DNA of 9,470 nt from contig CAKZXL010000707.1 of the NCBI GenBank assembly GCA_937883885.1, positions 1-9,470 on the forward strand, read 5' to 3'. Source of the DNA: an uncultured Aquincola sp. Its GTDB lineage: Bacteria > Pseudomonadota > Gammaproteobacteria > Burkholderiales > Burkholderiaceae. The notes under the pieces are model-generated. The model did not search any database and was not told where the DNA came from. It saw nothing but the letters and a program-made list of their open reading frames with translations. Within the stretch, counting starts at the first letter, position 1. Each line of letters starts with the position of its first letter. Position numbers and translations under genes: made by a program. Shown here piece after piece: positions 1 through 6,792 of the stretch.

Positions 1-1925
1 AGCAGGCACTGGTCCAGCGCGGCGCGCAGCTGCGCGAATTCGGCCTCGTCGTCGGCCGGGTCGGGCGACACCACGCGGCTGACCGCCTCGGCCAGCGTGG
101 CGTCGTCGGCCAGCGCCACCCGCAGCACCGCCCAGGGGCGCGCGCCGTGGTCGTGCAGGTCGCGCTCCAGCCAGCGCAGCAGGTCGCCATGCACGCCGTC
201 AAAGCCGTGCAGCAGGTCGAGGTCGTCGGGGGCCAGCTGGTCCCACCACTCGGCATGCGTGAGCAGCATGTGCACGATGCGGTCTTCGGGCCGGCGCGGC
301 GCGCGCCGGGGCGCCAGCGGCGGCATCGGCGCTTGTTGGCGCCAGTCGCCACGGCCGCCGCCCTTGCCGCCGTACTTGCCCTGGAAGCGGCCGCCGCCGG
401 CGCTGCGCTGGCGCCAGTCGCCACCGGGCCGGCCGCCCTGGCCGCCGCCGTAGCCACCACCGTAGCCGCCGCCACCCGCGTAGCCGGCCGGCGCGTCAGC
501 CGCCGCGGCGGCGCCATAGCCGCCCAGCGCCGCATGGGCCGCGGCTTCGCCGCCGTCGTCTTCGTACACGTCGTGCCGGTGCTCCTGCCGGGCGCCACGG
601 CCGCCATGGCCTTGCGGCGCCTGCGCCCACTGCGCGGCCAGCTCGGCATCGGGCAGGCCGGCCTGGCGGGCGATCTCGGCCAGCATCTGGCGCGTCAGCG
701 CGCCGCCGGCCGGCAGGGCCGCCCACAGCGGCCGCGCCTGCGCCAGAAAGCGCGCGCGGCCTTCAGGCGTGGTGAGGTCGCAGCCCTCGGCGGCCACGTC
801 CATCATCTGGCGCGACAGCGGCACCGCCTCGGTCACGCAGCGCTCGAAGGCCTCGGCGCCATGCTCGCGCACGTATGAGTCAGGGTCGTGCTCGGGCGGC
901 AGGAACAAAAAGCGGATGCTGCGCGTATCGGTGGCAAAGGGCAGCGCGGCTTCCATCGCGCGGCCGGCGGCGCGGCGGCCGGCGGCGTCGCCGTCGAAGC
1001 TGAATACCACCGATTCGGTGAAGCGGAACAGCTTGCGCACATGCTCTTCGCCGCAGGCCGTGCCCAGCGTGGCCACGGCGTTCTCGAAGCCCAGCTGCGC
1101 CAAGGCCACCACGTCCATGTAGCCTTCGACCACCAGCGCATAGCCGCGGCCGCGCATCGAAGCGCGGGCCTCGAACAGCCCGTACAGCTCGCGGCCCTTG
1201 ACGAACACCGGGGTTTCGGGCGAGTTGAGGTATTTGGGCTCGCCACGGTCCAGCACCCGGCCGCCGAAGCCGATGACCTCTCCCTGCACCGAGCGGATCG
1301 GGAACATCACCCGGTCGCGGAAGCGGTCGTAGCGCTTCTCGTCGGCGCCGCCTTCGGCTTCGTGCAGGATCACCAGGCCCGATTCGGCCAGCAGCGGGTC
1401 GTCGTAGCGCGGGAACACGCTGGACAGGTTGCGCCAGCCGTCGGGCGCATACCCCAGGCCGAAGCGGGCGGCGATCTCGCCGGTCAGGCCGCGGCCCTTG
1501 AGGTAGTCGATGGCGCGCGGGCTGGCGCGCAGCTGCTTGCGGTAGTGGTCGGCGGCGCGCGCCAGCACGTCGGTCAGGCTGGCCTGCTGCTCTTTCTGTC
1601 GGGCGGCCTGGGCGCGTTCTTCGGGGTTGCGTTCGTCGTCGGGCACCTGCAGGCCCACCTGCTGGGCCAGGTCGGCCACCGCCTCGCGGAAGCTGGCGCC
1701 GGTGTGCTCGGTGAAAAAACGCACCGCGTCGCCCGAGGCGCCGCAGCCGAAGCAGTAATAGAACTGCTTGCTGGGGCTGACCGAGAAGCTGGGCGACTTT
1801 TCGCCATGGAAGGGGCACAGCCCCATCAGGTTGGCGCCGGTCTTCTTGAGCTGCACATGCCGGCCGACGACGTCGACGATGTCGACGCGGGACAGCAGCT
1901 CCTGGATAAAACCGGCAGGGATCAT
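1..1925 (-). CDS. dnaG: DNA primase DnaG (3' end beyond the window)
   Basis: Primase makes the short RNA primers for lagging-strand synthesis and binds the replicative helicase DnaB. Translation from the ATG at 1925-1923 runs without a stop to the left edge, giving 641 visible residues. Order of parts: an N-terminal CHC2 zinc finger (C37, H40, C58, C61, within CPFH and CFGCG); the catalytic core with 'FGGRVLD'; the Toprim motifs EGYMD (E267-D271) and DGD (D311-D313), which bind the metal ions; a glycine-rich linker at about 478-531; then the start of the C-terminal helicase-binding domain ('RIVHMLLTHAEWW'). E. coli DnaG has 581 residues, so this one is long, mainly because of the linker; only a short C-terminal piece should be missing. 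The start matches the family's usual beginning (MIPxxFIxELLxRxDIVD). The ribosome-binding site is weak (GGCGG), and the upstream GGDEF/EAL gene stops nine bases earlier, suggesting coupled translation. Identity is very secure. Confidence 0.97.
   Translation of the reverse strand, partial: MIPAGFIQELLSRVDIVDVVGRHVQLKKTGANLMGLCPFHGEKSPSFSVSPSKQFYYCFGCGASGDAVRFFTEHTGASFREAVADLAQQVGLQVPDDERNPEERAQAARQKEQQASLTDVLARAADHYRKQLRASPRAIDYLKGRGLTGEIAARFGLGYAPDGWRNLSSVFPRYDDPLLAESGLVILHEAEGGADEKRYDRFRDRVMFPIRSVQGEVIGFGGRVLDRGEPKYLNSPETPVFVKGRELYGLFEARASMRGRGYALVVEGYMDVVALAQLGFENAVATLGTACGEEHVRKLFRFTESVVFSFDGDAAGRRAAGRAMEAALPFATDTRSIRFLFLPPEHDPDSYVREHGAEAFERCVTEAVPLSRQMMDVAAEGCDLTTPEGRARFLAQARPLWAALPAGGALTRQMLAEIARQAGLPDAELAAQWAQAPQGHGGRGARQEHRHDVYEDDGGEAAAHAALGGYGAAAAADAPAGYAGGGGYGGGYGGGQGGRPGGDWRQRSAGGGRFQGKYGGKGGGRGDWRQQAPMPPLAPRRAPRRPEDRIVHMLLTHAEWWDQLAPDDLDLLHGFDGVHGDLLRWLERDLHDHGARPWAVLRVALADDATLAEAVSRVVSPDPADDEAEFAQLRAALDQCL
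333..494 (-). repeat. Low-complexity Gly-rich linker segment within dnaG
   Basis: This stretch encodes DnaG residues about 478-531, almost wholly Gly with Tyr, Arg, Gln, Lys and Trp. It contains YGGG-type units (GGGYGGGYGGG) and two copies of GDWRQ (around residues 503 and 527). At DNA level it is a run of near-repeated GCC/GCCGCC triplets on the plus strand, a composition prone to slippage. It joins the RNA-polymerase core to the DnaB-binding domain, a junction that is flexible in other primases, so a disordered tether is the simplest reading. The Arg/Gly/Tyr content also resembles nucleic-acid-binding RGG-type tails, but that is inference. Confidence 0.8.
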
Positions 1926-1934
1926 GCCGCCAGT

Positions 1935-4900
1935 CTAGCGAGGCGGCATGCCCTCGGCGTCCGCCGGGACGGCGGTGAACAGGCCCCGGTAGCCCTTGAC
2001 CCAGCCCAGCACCTCGGGCGCGCGCATCGGGCTGGCCACGCCGTGGCCCTGGCCGATGTCGCAGCCCATGTCGATCAGCAGCCGCGCCTGCGCGGGCAGC
2101 TCCACCCCCTCGGCCACCACGCTGCAGCCGAAGGTGCGGGCCAGGCCGATCACGCCTTCGACGATGGCCAGGTCCTGCCGGTCTTCCAGCATGTTGCGCA
2201 CGAAGCTGCGGTCGATCTTGAGCACGTCCACCGGCAGCCGCTTGAGGTAGGTGAGGGTGGAGTAGCCGGTGCCGAAGTCGTCCAGCGAGAAGCGCACGCC
2301 CAGGCGGCGGCAGCGCTCCAGCAGGGCCGAGGTGTAGTCGATGTCGGCCAGCGCGGCGGTTTCCAGCACCTCCAGCTCCAGCCGCTCACCCAGCGGGCGG
2401 GCATGGCGGGCCAGCATCTCGGCCAGGCGCTGCGCGAAGTCGGCTTCCTGCAGGTGGCGGGCCGAAACGTTGACGCTGACCGAGAGGTCGAGCCCCTGGC
2501 GCTGCCAGCGGGCCAGCTGCTCCAGCGCCTGGCCCATCACCCAGTCGCCCACCCGGGCCGACAGGCCGGTGTGCTCGATCAGCGGCAGGAACTGCGCGGG
2601 CGAGATGACGCCGTGTTCGGGGTGGTTCCAGCGCAGCAGCGCTTCCATGCCCAGCACGGTGCCGCGGCGCATGTCCACCTTGGGCTGGTAGTACAGCTCC
2701 AGCTCGTGGTTGTCCAAGGCTTCCTGCACGCGGCCGATGGCCATCACGCGTTCTTCGGTGCGGCGGCTGTGCTCGGGGTCGAAGAAGCTGTAGCCGTTGC
2801 GGCCCGACTGCTTGGCGCCGTACATCGCGTGGTCGGCATGGCGCAGCAGGGTGTCGGCGTCGCTGCGGTCCAGCGGGTACACGGTGGCGCCGACGCTGGC
2901 GGTCACGGTCACCGGATCGGCGCCGGGCTGGATGGCGTAAGGCTGCGAGATCACGCGCAGCACCCGTTCTACCGCCAGCCGCGCTTCGTCCAGCGTGCCG
3001 GCGCGCAGCAGCAGCACGAATTCGTCGCCGCCGAGGCGGGCCGCCGCATCGGACCAGGCGGCATTGCTGCGCAGCGCGCCGCGCAGGCGGTGGGCCAGTT
3101 CCACCAGCAGGCGGTCGCCGGCGGCGTGGCCGTGGCGGTCGTTCACCGGCTTGAAGTGGTCGAGGTCGAGGTAACACACCGCCAGCAGCGTGCCTTCGCG
3201 GTCGGCCGCGGCCATGGCGTCGGCCAGCATCTGCGCCAGCCGGGCGCGGTTGGGCAGGCGGGTGAGTTCGTCGAACAGCGCCTGCCGCTCCAGCCGCTGG
3301 CGCTGCAGGTGCTGCTCGGTGATGTCGGAGATCACCAGCACGTGGTAGCGCGGCTGGCCGTCGGGGCCCAGCACGGCGGTGATGGTGACCTGCAGCGCGC
3401 AGGGGTCGCCGTTGCGGCGGCGGTCCACCACCTCGCCGCGCCAGGTGCCGGTGGCGCGCAGGCTGGCCCACATGCCGCCATGGGCGCCGGGGCTGGTCGC
3501 ATCGCCGCTGGGCGTGCCGGCGCGGGCGGCGGCCAGCAGCGGCGGCACGGTGCCCAGCAGCTCGTGCCGCGAGACGCCCATGATCTGCGAGTAGGTGGGG
3601 TTGACGTCCAGCACCCGCAGGTCGGCGTCGGTGATCAGCAGGCCTTCGTGCAGGTGCTGGAACAGCCGGGCCGACAGGCGCTGGCGCTCTTCGTTGGCGC
3701 GGCGTTCGCCGATGTCGGTGGCGGTGACGATCATGCGCAGCGGCGCGCCGCGGTCGTCGCGCTCGGCCACCAGCACCTGCACCTGGAACCAGTTCCAGCC
3801 CTTGGCGGTGTGCAGCCGCAGGTCGCGGCGGTGGCTGTCGCGGCCCGGCTGCTGCAGCGCGCGCAGGTCGGCGGCTTCACGCTCGCGGTCGTCGGGGTGC
3901 ACCAGGGCCAGCCAGGCCTGCTGGGGCGGCAGGCTGCTGGTCTGCGGGGTGGACGCGCCCAGCAACGCCTGCCAGCGCGGTGAGGTATGGCTGCGGCCGG
4001 TGGCCAGGTCCCAGTCGGCCACGCCCACGTCGGCCGCTTCCAGCGCCAGCCGCCAGCGGTGCTTGACGCGCCGAAGCTCGCCACTGCCCGCATGGGCGAT
4101 GAGCACCAGCACGCCGCAGCAGCCCAGGTAACCCCACAGCAGCAGCAAGGCATGGCCGCGGTCGCCGCGGGCGCCGAAGGGGCCGTGGCCGGGCGCCAGC
4201 AGCACCACAGACGCCAGCGCCAGGGCCAGCAGCGCGCCCGACGACCAGCGCAGCGAATGCCGCGCGGCCAGGCAGGTCAGCAGCATGGGCGGCACGAACA
4301 GCAGCCAGGTCTGGGCGGCCGAAATCGGCGCCACCGCCAGCATCGCGGCCCCGCCCGCCAGCACGGCGGCGGCAGACAGCAGCAGCCGGCTGCCCAGGCC
4401 GTTGATCGTCGGCGGCCGGCGCTTGCGGCCATCGGCCAGCGTGAGCCAGGGCAGGCTGCCCAACAGGCCGCCCAGCGCCGCGCCCATGCTGCTGAGCAGC
4501 GCCATGGCCGAGGCCGACAGCCCGCCCGTCCGCGCGGCAGCGGCCAGGTCCAGCAGGCCATGGCCCAGCCCGGTGATGCAGGCGCTGCCCAACACGGCGG
4601 CCCCCAGCAACTGGGCATCGCGGGCGCCGGGCAGGCGGGGCTGGAAACGGCGTTGCTGCAGCCAGGCCGCGGCCAGCCAGGGCGCCGCGGCTTCCACCGC
4701 GGCGCACAGGGCCGACAGCACCAGGCTCTTGTCGGCCGCCAGATGGGCGGCCAGCAGGCCGGGCACGGCGGCCAGCGCCATCGCAGGCCCCCAGCGCAGG
4801 ATGGCGCCCAGCACGAAGCCGGCCGGCAGCCACAGCAGCACGGCGCTGTCGTCCAGGCTGCCAAAGCGCAGCCCGACCCAGGCCAGCAGCGCGCTGGCCG

Positions 4901-5111
4901 CGCCGACCAGCAGGCCGCGGCGCCAGGTGCGCAGCCGTTGGCGCGCGGCCTCGGCACGGCGCGAGGGGCTGGTGGAGGGTGCGGCAGGCGGCAGCGCGCC
5001 GGCGGATTTGCCGGCCAATGCCATGGCGGGCGCGGCTGGGCGATCCAGCTCAGCGGCGGCCGAGTCGAAGGCGGCGGTCGACGGGGGGAGTGTGGGCGGT
5101 AGCGAGGACAC
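1935..5111 (-). CDS. MASE1-PAS-PAS-GGDEF-EAL membrane c-di-GMP cyclase/phosphodiesterase
   Basis: A 1058-residue inner-membrane signalling protein predicted to make and/or break cyclic di-GMP. Residues 1-60 are Ala/Pro-rich; about 64-340 form a MASE1-like block of roughly eight to ten membrane helices ('LLWLPAGFVLGAILRWGP'). Two PAS domains follow (about 351-470 and 476-600). The GGDEF domain (about 610-775) has intact GGDEF at 694-698 and 'DLDHFKPVNDRHGHAAGD'; the RxxD inhibitory site is replaced by AWSD (683-686). The EAL domain (about 785-1040) keeps E823, N881, E914, D944-D945, K965, E1001 and Q1021, so phosphodiesterase activity is expected; both halves look catalytically competent. The first in-frame start is GTG at 5111, because a TAG lies three codons upstream; it lacks a clear ribosome-binding site, and ATG at 5024 (residue 30) is a possible alternative before the membrane region. 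The gene lies nine bases upstream of dnaG. Domain identity is very secure; signal and net activity are unknown. Confidence 0.93.
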   Translation of the reverse strand: MSSLPPTLPPSTAAFDSAAAELDRPAAPAMALAGKSAGALPPAAPSTSPSRRAEAARQRLRTWRRGLLVGAASALLAWVGLRFGSLDDSAVLLWLPAGFVLGAILRWGPAMALAAVPGLLAAHLAADKSLVLSALCAAVEAAAPWLAAAWLQQRRFQPRLPGARDAQLLGAAVLGSACITGLGHGLLDLAAAARTGGLSASAMALLSSMGAALGGLLGSLPWLTLADGRKRRPPTINGLGSRLLLSAAAVLAGGAAMLAVAPISAAQTWLLFVPPMLLTCLAARHSLRWSSGALLALALASVVLLAPGHGPFGARGDRGHALLLLWGYLGCCGVLVLIAHAGSGELRRVKHRWRLALEAADVGVADWDLATGRSHTSPRWQALLGASTPQTSSLPPQQAWLALVHPDDREREAADLRALQQPGRDSHRRDLRLHTAKGWNWFQVQVLVAERDDRGAPLRMIVTATDIGERRANEERQRLSARLFQHLHEGLLITDADLRVLDVNPTYSQIMGVSRHELLGTVPPLLAAARAGTPSGDATSPGAHGGMWASLRATGTWRGEVVDRRRNGDPCALQVTITAVLGPDGQPRYHVLVISDITEQHLQRQRLERQALFDELTRLPNRARLAQMLADAMAAADREGTLLAVCYLDLDHFKPVNDRHGHAAGDRLLVELAHRLRGALRSNAAWSDAAARLGGDEFVLLLRAGTLDEARLAVERVLRVISQPYAIQPGADPVTVTASVGATVYPLDRSDADTLLRHADHAMYGAKQSGRNGYSFFDPEHSRRTEERVMAIGRVQEALDNHELELYYQPKVDMRRGTVLGMEALLRWNHPEHGVISPAQFLPLIEHTGLSARVGDWVMGQALEQLARWQRQGLDLSVSVNVSARHLQEADFAQRLAEMLARHARPLGERLELEVLETAALADIDYTSALLERCRRLGVRFSLDDFGTGYSTLTYLKRLPVDVLKIDRSFVRNMLEDRQDLAIVEGVIGLARTFGCSVVAEGVELPAQARLLIDMGCDIGQGHGVASPMRAPEVLGWVKGYRGLFTAVPADAEGMPPR

Positions 5112-5168
5112 GGAGCACTACGAGCAGCGCGTGCAACAGACAAACACGCGGCGGTGCGCGCTACCGGC

Positions 5169-5198
5169 ATGCTAGGCGGTGGGGCGAGGGTCTTGCAA
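5169..5198 (-). promoter_or_regulatory. Candidate sigma-70 promoter for the GGDEF/EAL gene
   Basis: On the minus strand, TTGCAA (5198-5193) and TAGCAT (5174-5169) are separated by 18 bases; each matches four of six consensus positions. The -10 box ends 57 bases before the GTG start. It lies after the H-NS hairpins and is the best pair I could find in the gap, but such weak matches occur by chance. Confidence 0.3.
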
Positions 5199-5217
5199 CC
5201 TTGCGCCGACCGCGGGT

Positions 5218-5254
5218 CGGGCCGCCGGCGGCTCAACCGCCGGCCAGGGGCCCG
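5218..5254 (-). terminator. Stable hairpin downstream of hns, possible terminator
   Basis: An 8-bp perfect stem (5224-5231 with 5237-5244, GCCGGCGG/CCGCCGGC, 5-base loop) is extended by an outer 6-bp stem (5218-5223 with 5249-5254) across a 4-base bulge. It starts about 32 bases beyond the hns stop codon when read on the minus strand. No T-run follows, so it is not a textbook intrinsic terminator; it may stabilise the 3' end or act with Rho. A second 6-bp hairpin with a 3-base loop (5206-5211 with 5215-5220) abuts it and shares bases 5218-5220 with the outer stem, so the two cannot fully form together. Confidence 0.45.
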
Positions 5255-5286
5255 CCAATCAGTTCAACCAATCGTGGGGGCGGGGG

Positions 5287-5604
5287 TCAGATGGCGAAAT
5301 CGGACAGCTGCTTGCCTTCGGCCAGCGCGGCTTTCAGCCATTTGGGTTGCAGGCCGCGGCCGGACCAGGTTTCACCGGTGTCGCCATTGCGGTATTTGGC
5401 GGCCACCTTGCGCGGGGCGCCTCCTTCGCTGCCGCTGCTGCGGGCGGGCGTGGCGCGCTGGGAAAGGTCGGCCAGCGTCAGTCCATGCTCGCTCATGATG
5501 GACTTGACTTTGGCAATGGCGTTTGCCCGCTCTTCGCGCTGTGTTTCAGCGATCTGCTTTTCGAGCGAAGCTTTCTGGGCGAGAAGTTCTTGCAGGGTAG
5601 CCAA
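5287..5604 (-). CDS. H-NS-family nucleoid-associated protein
   Basis: A 105-residue DNA-binding protein expected to coat AT-rich DNA and silence transcription. The N-terminal part (about 1-45) is a helical oligomerisation segment ('LLAQKASLEKQIAETQREER'); a basic, Ser/Gly-rich linker (about 49-68) follows; the C-terminal H-NS domain carries 'YRNGDTGETWSGRG' and ends in 'LSDFAI'. This layout is typical of the short H-NS paralogs common in Burkholderiales. The start is TTG at 5604: GAGGAG at 5617-5612 sits seven bases before it, and the family's N-terminus begins exactly here. It follows the iron-binding-protein gene but a strong terminator lies between, so it is probably its own unit. Genomes of this group often carry several such paralogs, so I give no specific gene name. 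Confidence 0.92.
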   Translation of the reverse strand: MATLQELLAQKASLEKQIAETQREERANAIAKVKSIMSEHGLTLADLSQRATPARSSGSEGGAPRKVAAKYRNGDTGETWSGRGLQPKWLKAALAEGKQLSDFAI

Positions 5605-5611
5605 TCGGGGT

Positions 5612-5617
5612 CTCCTC
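5612..5617 (-). promoter_or_regulatory. Ribosome-binding site of hns (decides the TTG start)
   Basis: GAGGAG on the minus strand, with seven bases between it and the TTG codon at 5604-5602. The strength and ideal spacing of this site support the non-ATG start; no ATG near the right position exists in this frame. Confidence 0.75.
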
Positions 5618-5620
5618 AGA

Positions 5621-5661
5621 CAAAACGGGCACGGCGCGAATATATCATCGCGCCGTGCCCG
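5621..5661 (-). terminator. Intrinsic terminator of the iron-binding-protein gene
   Basis: A perfect 13-bp GC-rich stem (5661-5649 paired with 5638-5626; CGGGCACGGCGCG and its complement as read on the minus strand 5' arm region) closes a 10-base AT-rich loop (5639-5648). On the minus strand it is followed by TTTTGT, giving the classic hairpin plus U-tract. It starts about 25 bases after the stop codon at 5686. It should isolate the downstream hns gene from upstream transcription. Confidence 0.85.
5639..5644 (-). promoter_or_regulatory. Possible -10 box for hns inside the terminator loop
   Basis: TATATT on the minus strand matches five of six positions of TATAAT and ends 34 bases before the TTG start, a sensible leader length. 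The hexamer 17 bases upstream (TTCTCC) is a poor -35 match. It is the only AT-rich patch in the 81-base gap between the terminated gene and hns, so it is the most likely local promoter element, though weakly supported. Confidence 0.35.
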
Positions 5662-5685
5662 GGAGAAGCTGGCTACGTAAAAAGC

Positions 5686-6723
5686 TTACTTGAAACCGAC
5701 ACGGTCCAGCATTTGCTGTACCTTGGTCTGGTTCATGCCCACCGCAACCACGTGGATGGTTTCAGACTTGAAGGTGCCCAGCGATTCCAGTGCCGGATTG
5801 GCCGGTTTCACGGTGGGCACTGCCGGCCATTCATTATTTCCGTTCGCGAAGTAGCTTTGCGCGGAGTCGCTGGACAGATACTCCAGGAACTTGACGGCGG
5901 CAGCGCGGTGCGGCGCGTATTTGGCCACGCCGGCACCGGCGATGTTGACGTGCGTGCCCCAGGTTTGCTGGTTGGGGAACACCACGCCCACTTTCTCGAC
6001 CACCGACCGGTCTTCCGGGTTGTTCGAGCGCATCATCCGTGCGAAGTAGTAGCTGTTGCTCACGGCCACGTCGCATTCACCGCTGGCCACGGCCTTGATC
6101 TGGTCGGTATCGCCGCCCTTGGGGTCGCGCGCCAAGTTGTCCTTGACGCCCTTGAGCCAGGTCTCGGCCTTTTCGGCGCCCAGGTGTTCGACCATCGCAC
6201 CAAACAACGACAGGTTGTAGGGATGCGAGCCGGAGCGGATGCAGATCTTGCCCTTGAATTTAGGGTCGGCCAGCGATTCGTAGGTGGCGACGTCTTCTTT
6301 CTTGACCTTGATCTTGTTGTAGATGATGACGCGGGCGCGGGTGGACATGCCGAACCACTGGCCGCCCTGGCCTTCGTCCTTGCCACGCAGGTTGGCGGGA
6401 ATGCGGCTGTCGAGCGTGGCGCTCTTGACCGGCTGGAACAGGCCGTCCTGCTCGGCGCGCCACAGGCGGGCGGCGTCCACCAGCAGGATCACGTCGGCCG
6501 GGCTGCTGGCGCCTTCGCTCTTCAGGCGCGCCAGGATGCCGGCGTCGTCGCCGTCCACCCGGTTGATGCGGATGCCGGTTTCCTTGGTGAAGTTGCTGTA
6601 AAGCGCCTCGTCCGTCTGGTAGTGGCGGGCGGAATACAGGTTCAACACCTGTTCCTGGGCCTGCGCGGGCAGCTGCAGGGCCACCGCGGCGGTGGCCGCC
6701 AGGAACACTTTCGATAGGGACAT
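5686..6723 (-). CDS. Periplasmic Fe(3+)-binding protein of an ABC transporter (FutA-like)
   Basis: A 345-residue solute-binding protein predicted to capture ferric iron in the periplasm and pass it to an ABC permease. A signal peptide occupies residues 1-22 (basic start, hydrophobic core, likely cut after AQA). The mature part begins 'LNLYSARHYQTDEALYSNF' as in FutA/FbpA proteins. By alignment from memory with FutA proteins, likely iron ligands are H34/Y35, Y169 (in 'SGSHPYN') and Y225-Y226 (in 'NSYYFAR'); the 56-residue spacing from Y169 to Y225 fits that family. I chose ATG at 6723 because GAGGAG (6733-6728) lies just before it and a clean signal peptide follows; a GTG at 6738 would add five residues but has no ribosome-binding site. 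No permease or ATPase gene adjoins it. A Fur-like site upstream suggests iron repression. Function as an iron-binding protein is secure; the exact ligand set is inferred. Confidence 0.92.
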   Translation of the reverse strand: MSLSKVFLAATAAVALQLPAQAQEQVLNLYSARHYQTDEALYSNFTKETGIRINRVDGDDAGILARLKSEGASSPADVILLVDAARLWRAEQDGLFQPVKSATLDSRIPANLRGKDEGQGGQWFGMSTRARVIIYNKIKVKKEDVATYESLADPKFKGKICIRSGSHPYNLSLFGAMVEHLGAEKAETWLKGVKDNLARDPKGGDTDQIKAVASGECDVAVSNSYYFARMMRSNNPEDRSVVEKVGVVFPNQQTWGTHVNIAGAGVAKYAPHRAAAVKFLEYLSSDSAQSYFANGNNEWPAVPTVKPANPALESLGTFKSETIHVVAVGMNQTKVQQMLDRVGFK

Positions 6724-6758
6724 GGGGCTCCTCAGCACAGTCTGTCTAGGGGGCCGCC

Positions 6759-6764
6759 AGTATA
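6759..6764 (-). promoter_or_regulatory. -10 box upstream of the iron-binding-protein gene
   Basis: TATACT on the minus strand matches five of six -10 positions and ends 35 bases before the ATG at 6723. No good -35 hexamer is present; that position falls inside the Fur-like site, which would let a bound repressor block polymerase. Confidence 0.45.
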
Positions 6765-6773
6765 GGTCTTATC

Positions 6774-6792
6774 GAGAATGATTCGCGTTAAT
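6774..6792 (-). promoter_or_regulatory. Fur-box-like operator
   Basis: Read on the minus strand, the 19 bases ATTAACGCGAATCATTCTC match 13 of 19 positions of the classical Fur consensus (GATAATGATAATCATTATC), the core AATCATT being exact. It sits where the -35 region of the iron-binding-protein gene should be, and its outer base is the last position of the yggX stop codon. The placement before a ferric-iron uptake gene raises its credibility; the match alone is only moderate. Confidence 0.5.

Noticed and set aside
888..3983. Plus-strand open frame of 1031 codons opposite dnaG and the GGDEF/EAL gene
   Set aside because: Its product is a His/Gln/Ala/Gly/Val-rich string with no domain, typical of the reverse strand of GC-rich genes; two well-recognised proteins are encoded opposite it.
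5255..5273. Direct repeat CCAATC ... CCAATC after the hns stop
   Set aside because: Two six-base copies 13 bases apart are too short to support a binding site or attachment site.
5179..6717. Plus-strand open frame of 512 codons across hns and the iron-binding-protein gene
   Set aside because: It runs antisense through two clear genes, the terminator and the intergenic hairpins, and shows the same featureless composition.
6724..6738. GTG at 6738 as start of the iron-binding protein
   Set aside because: It would overlap the GAGGAG ribosome-binding site used by ATG 6723, has no site of its own, and spoils the signal peptide start.
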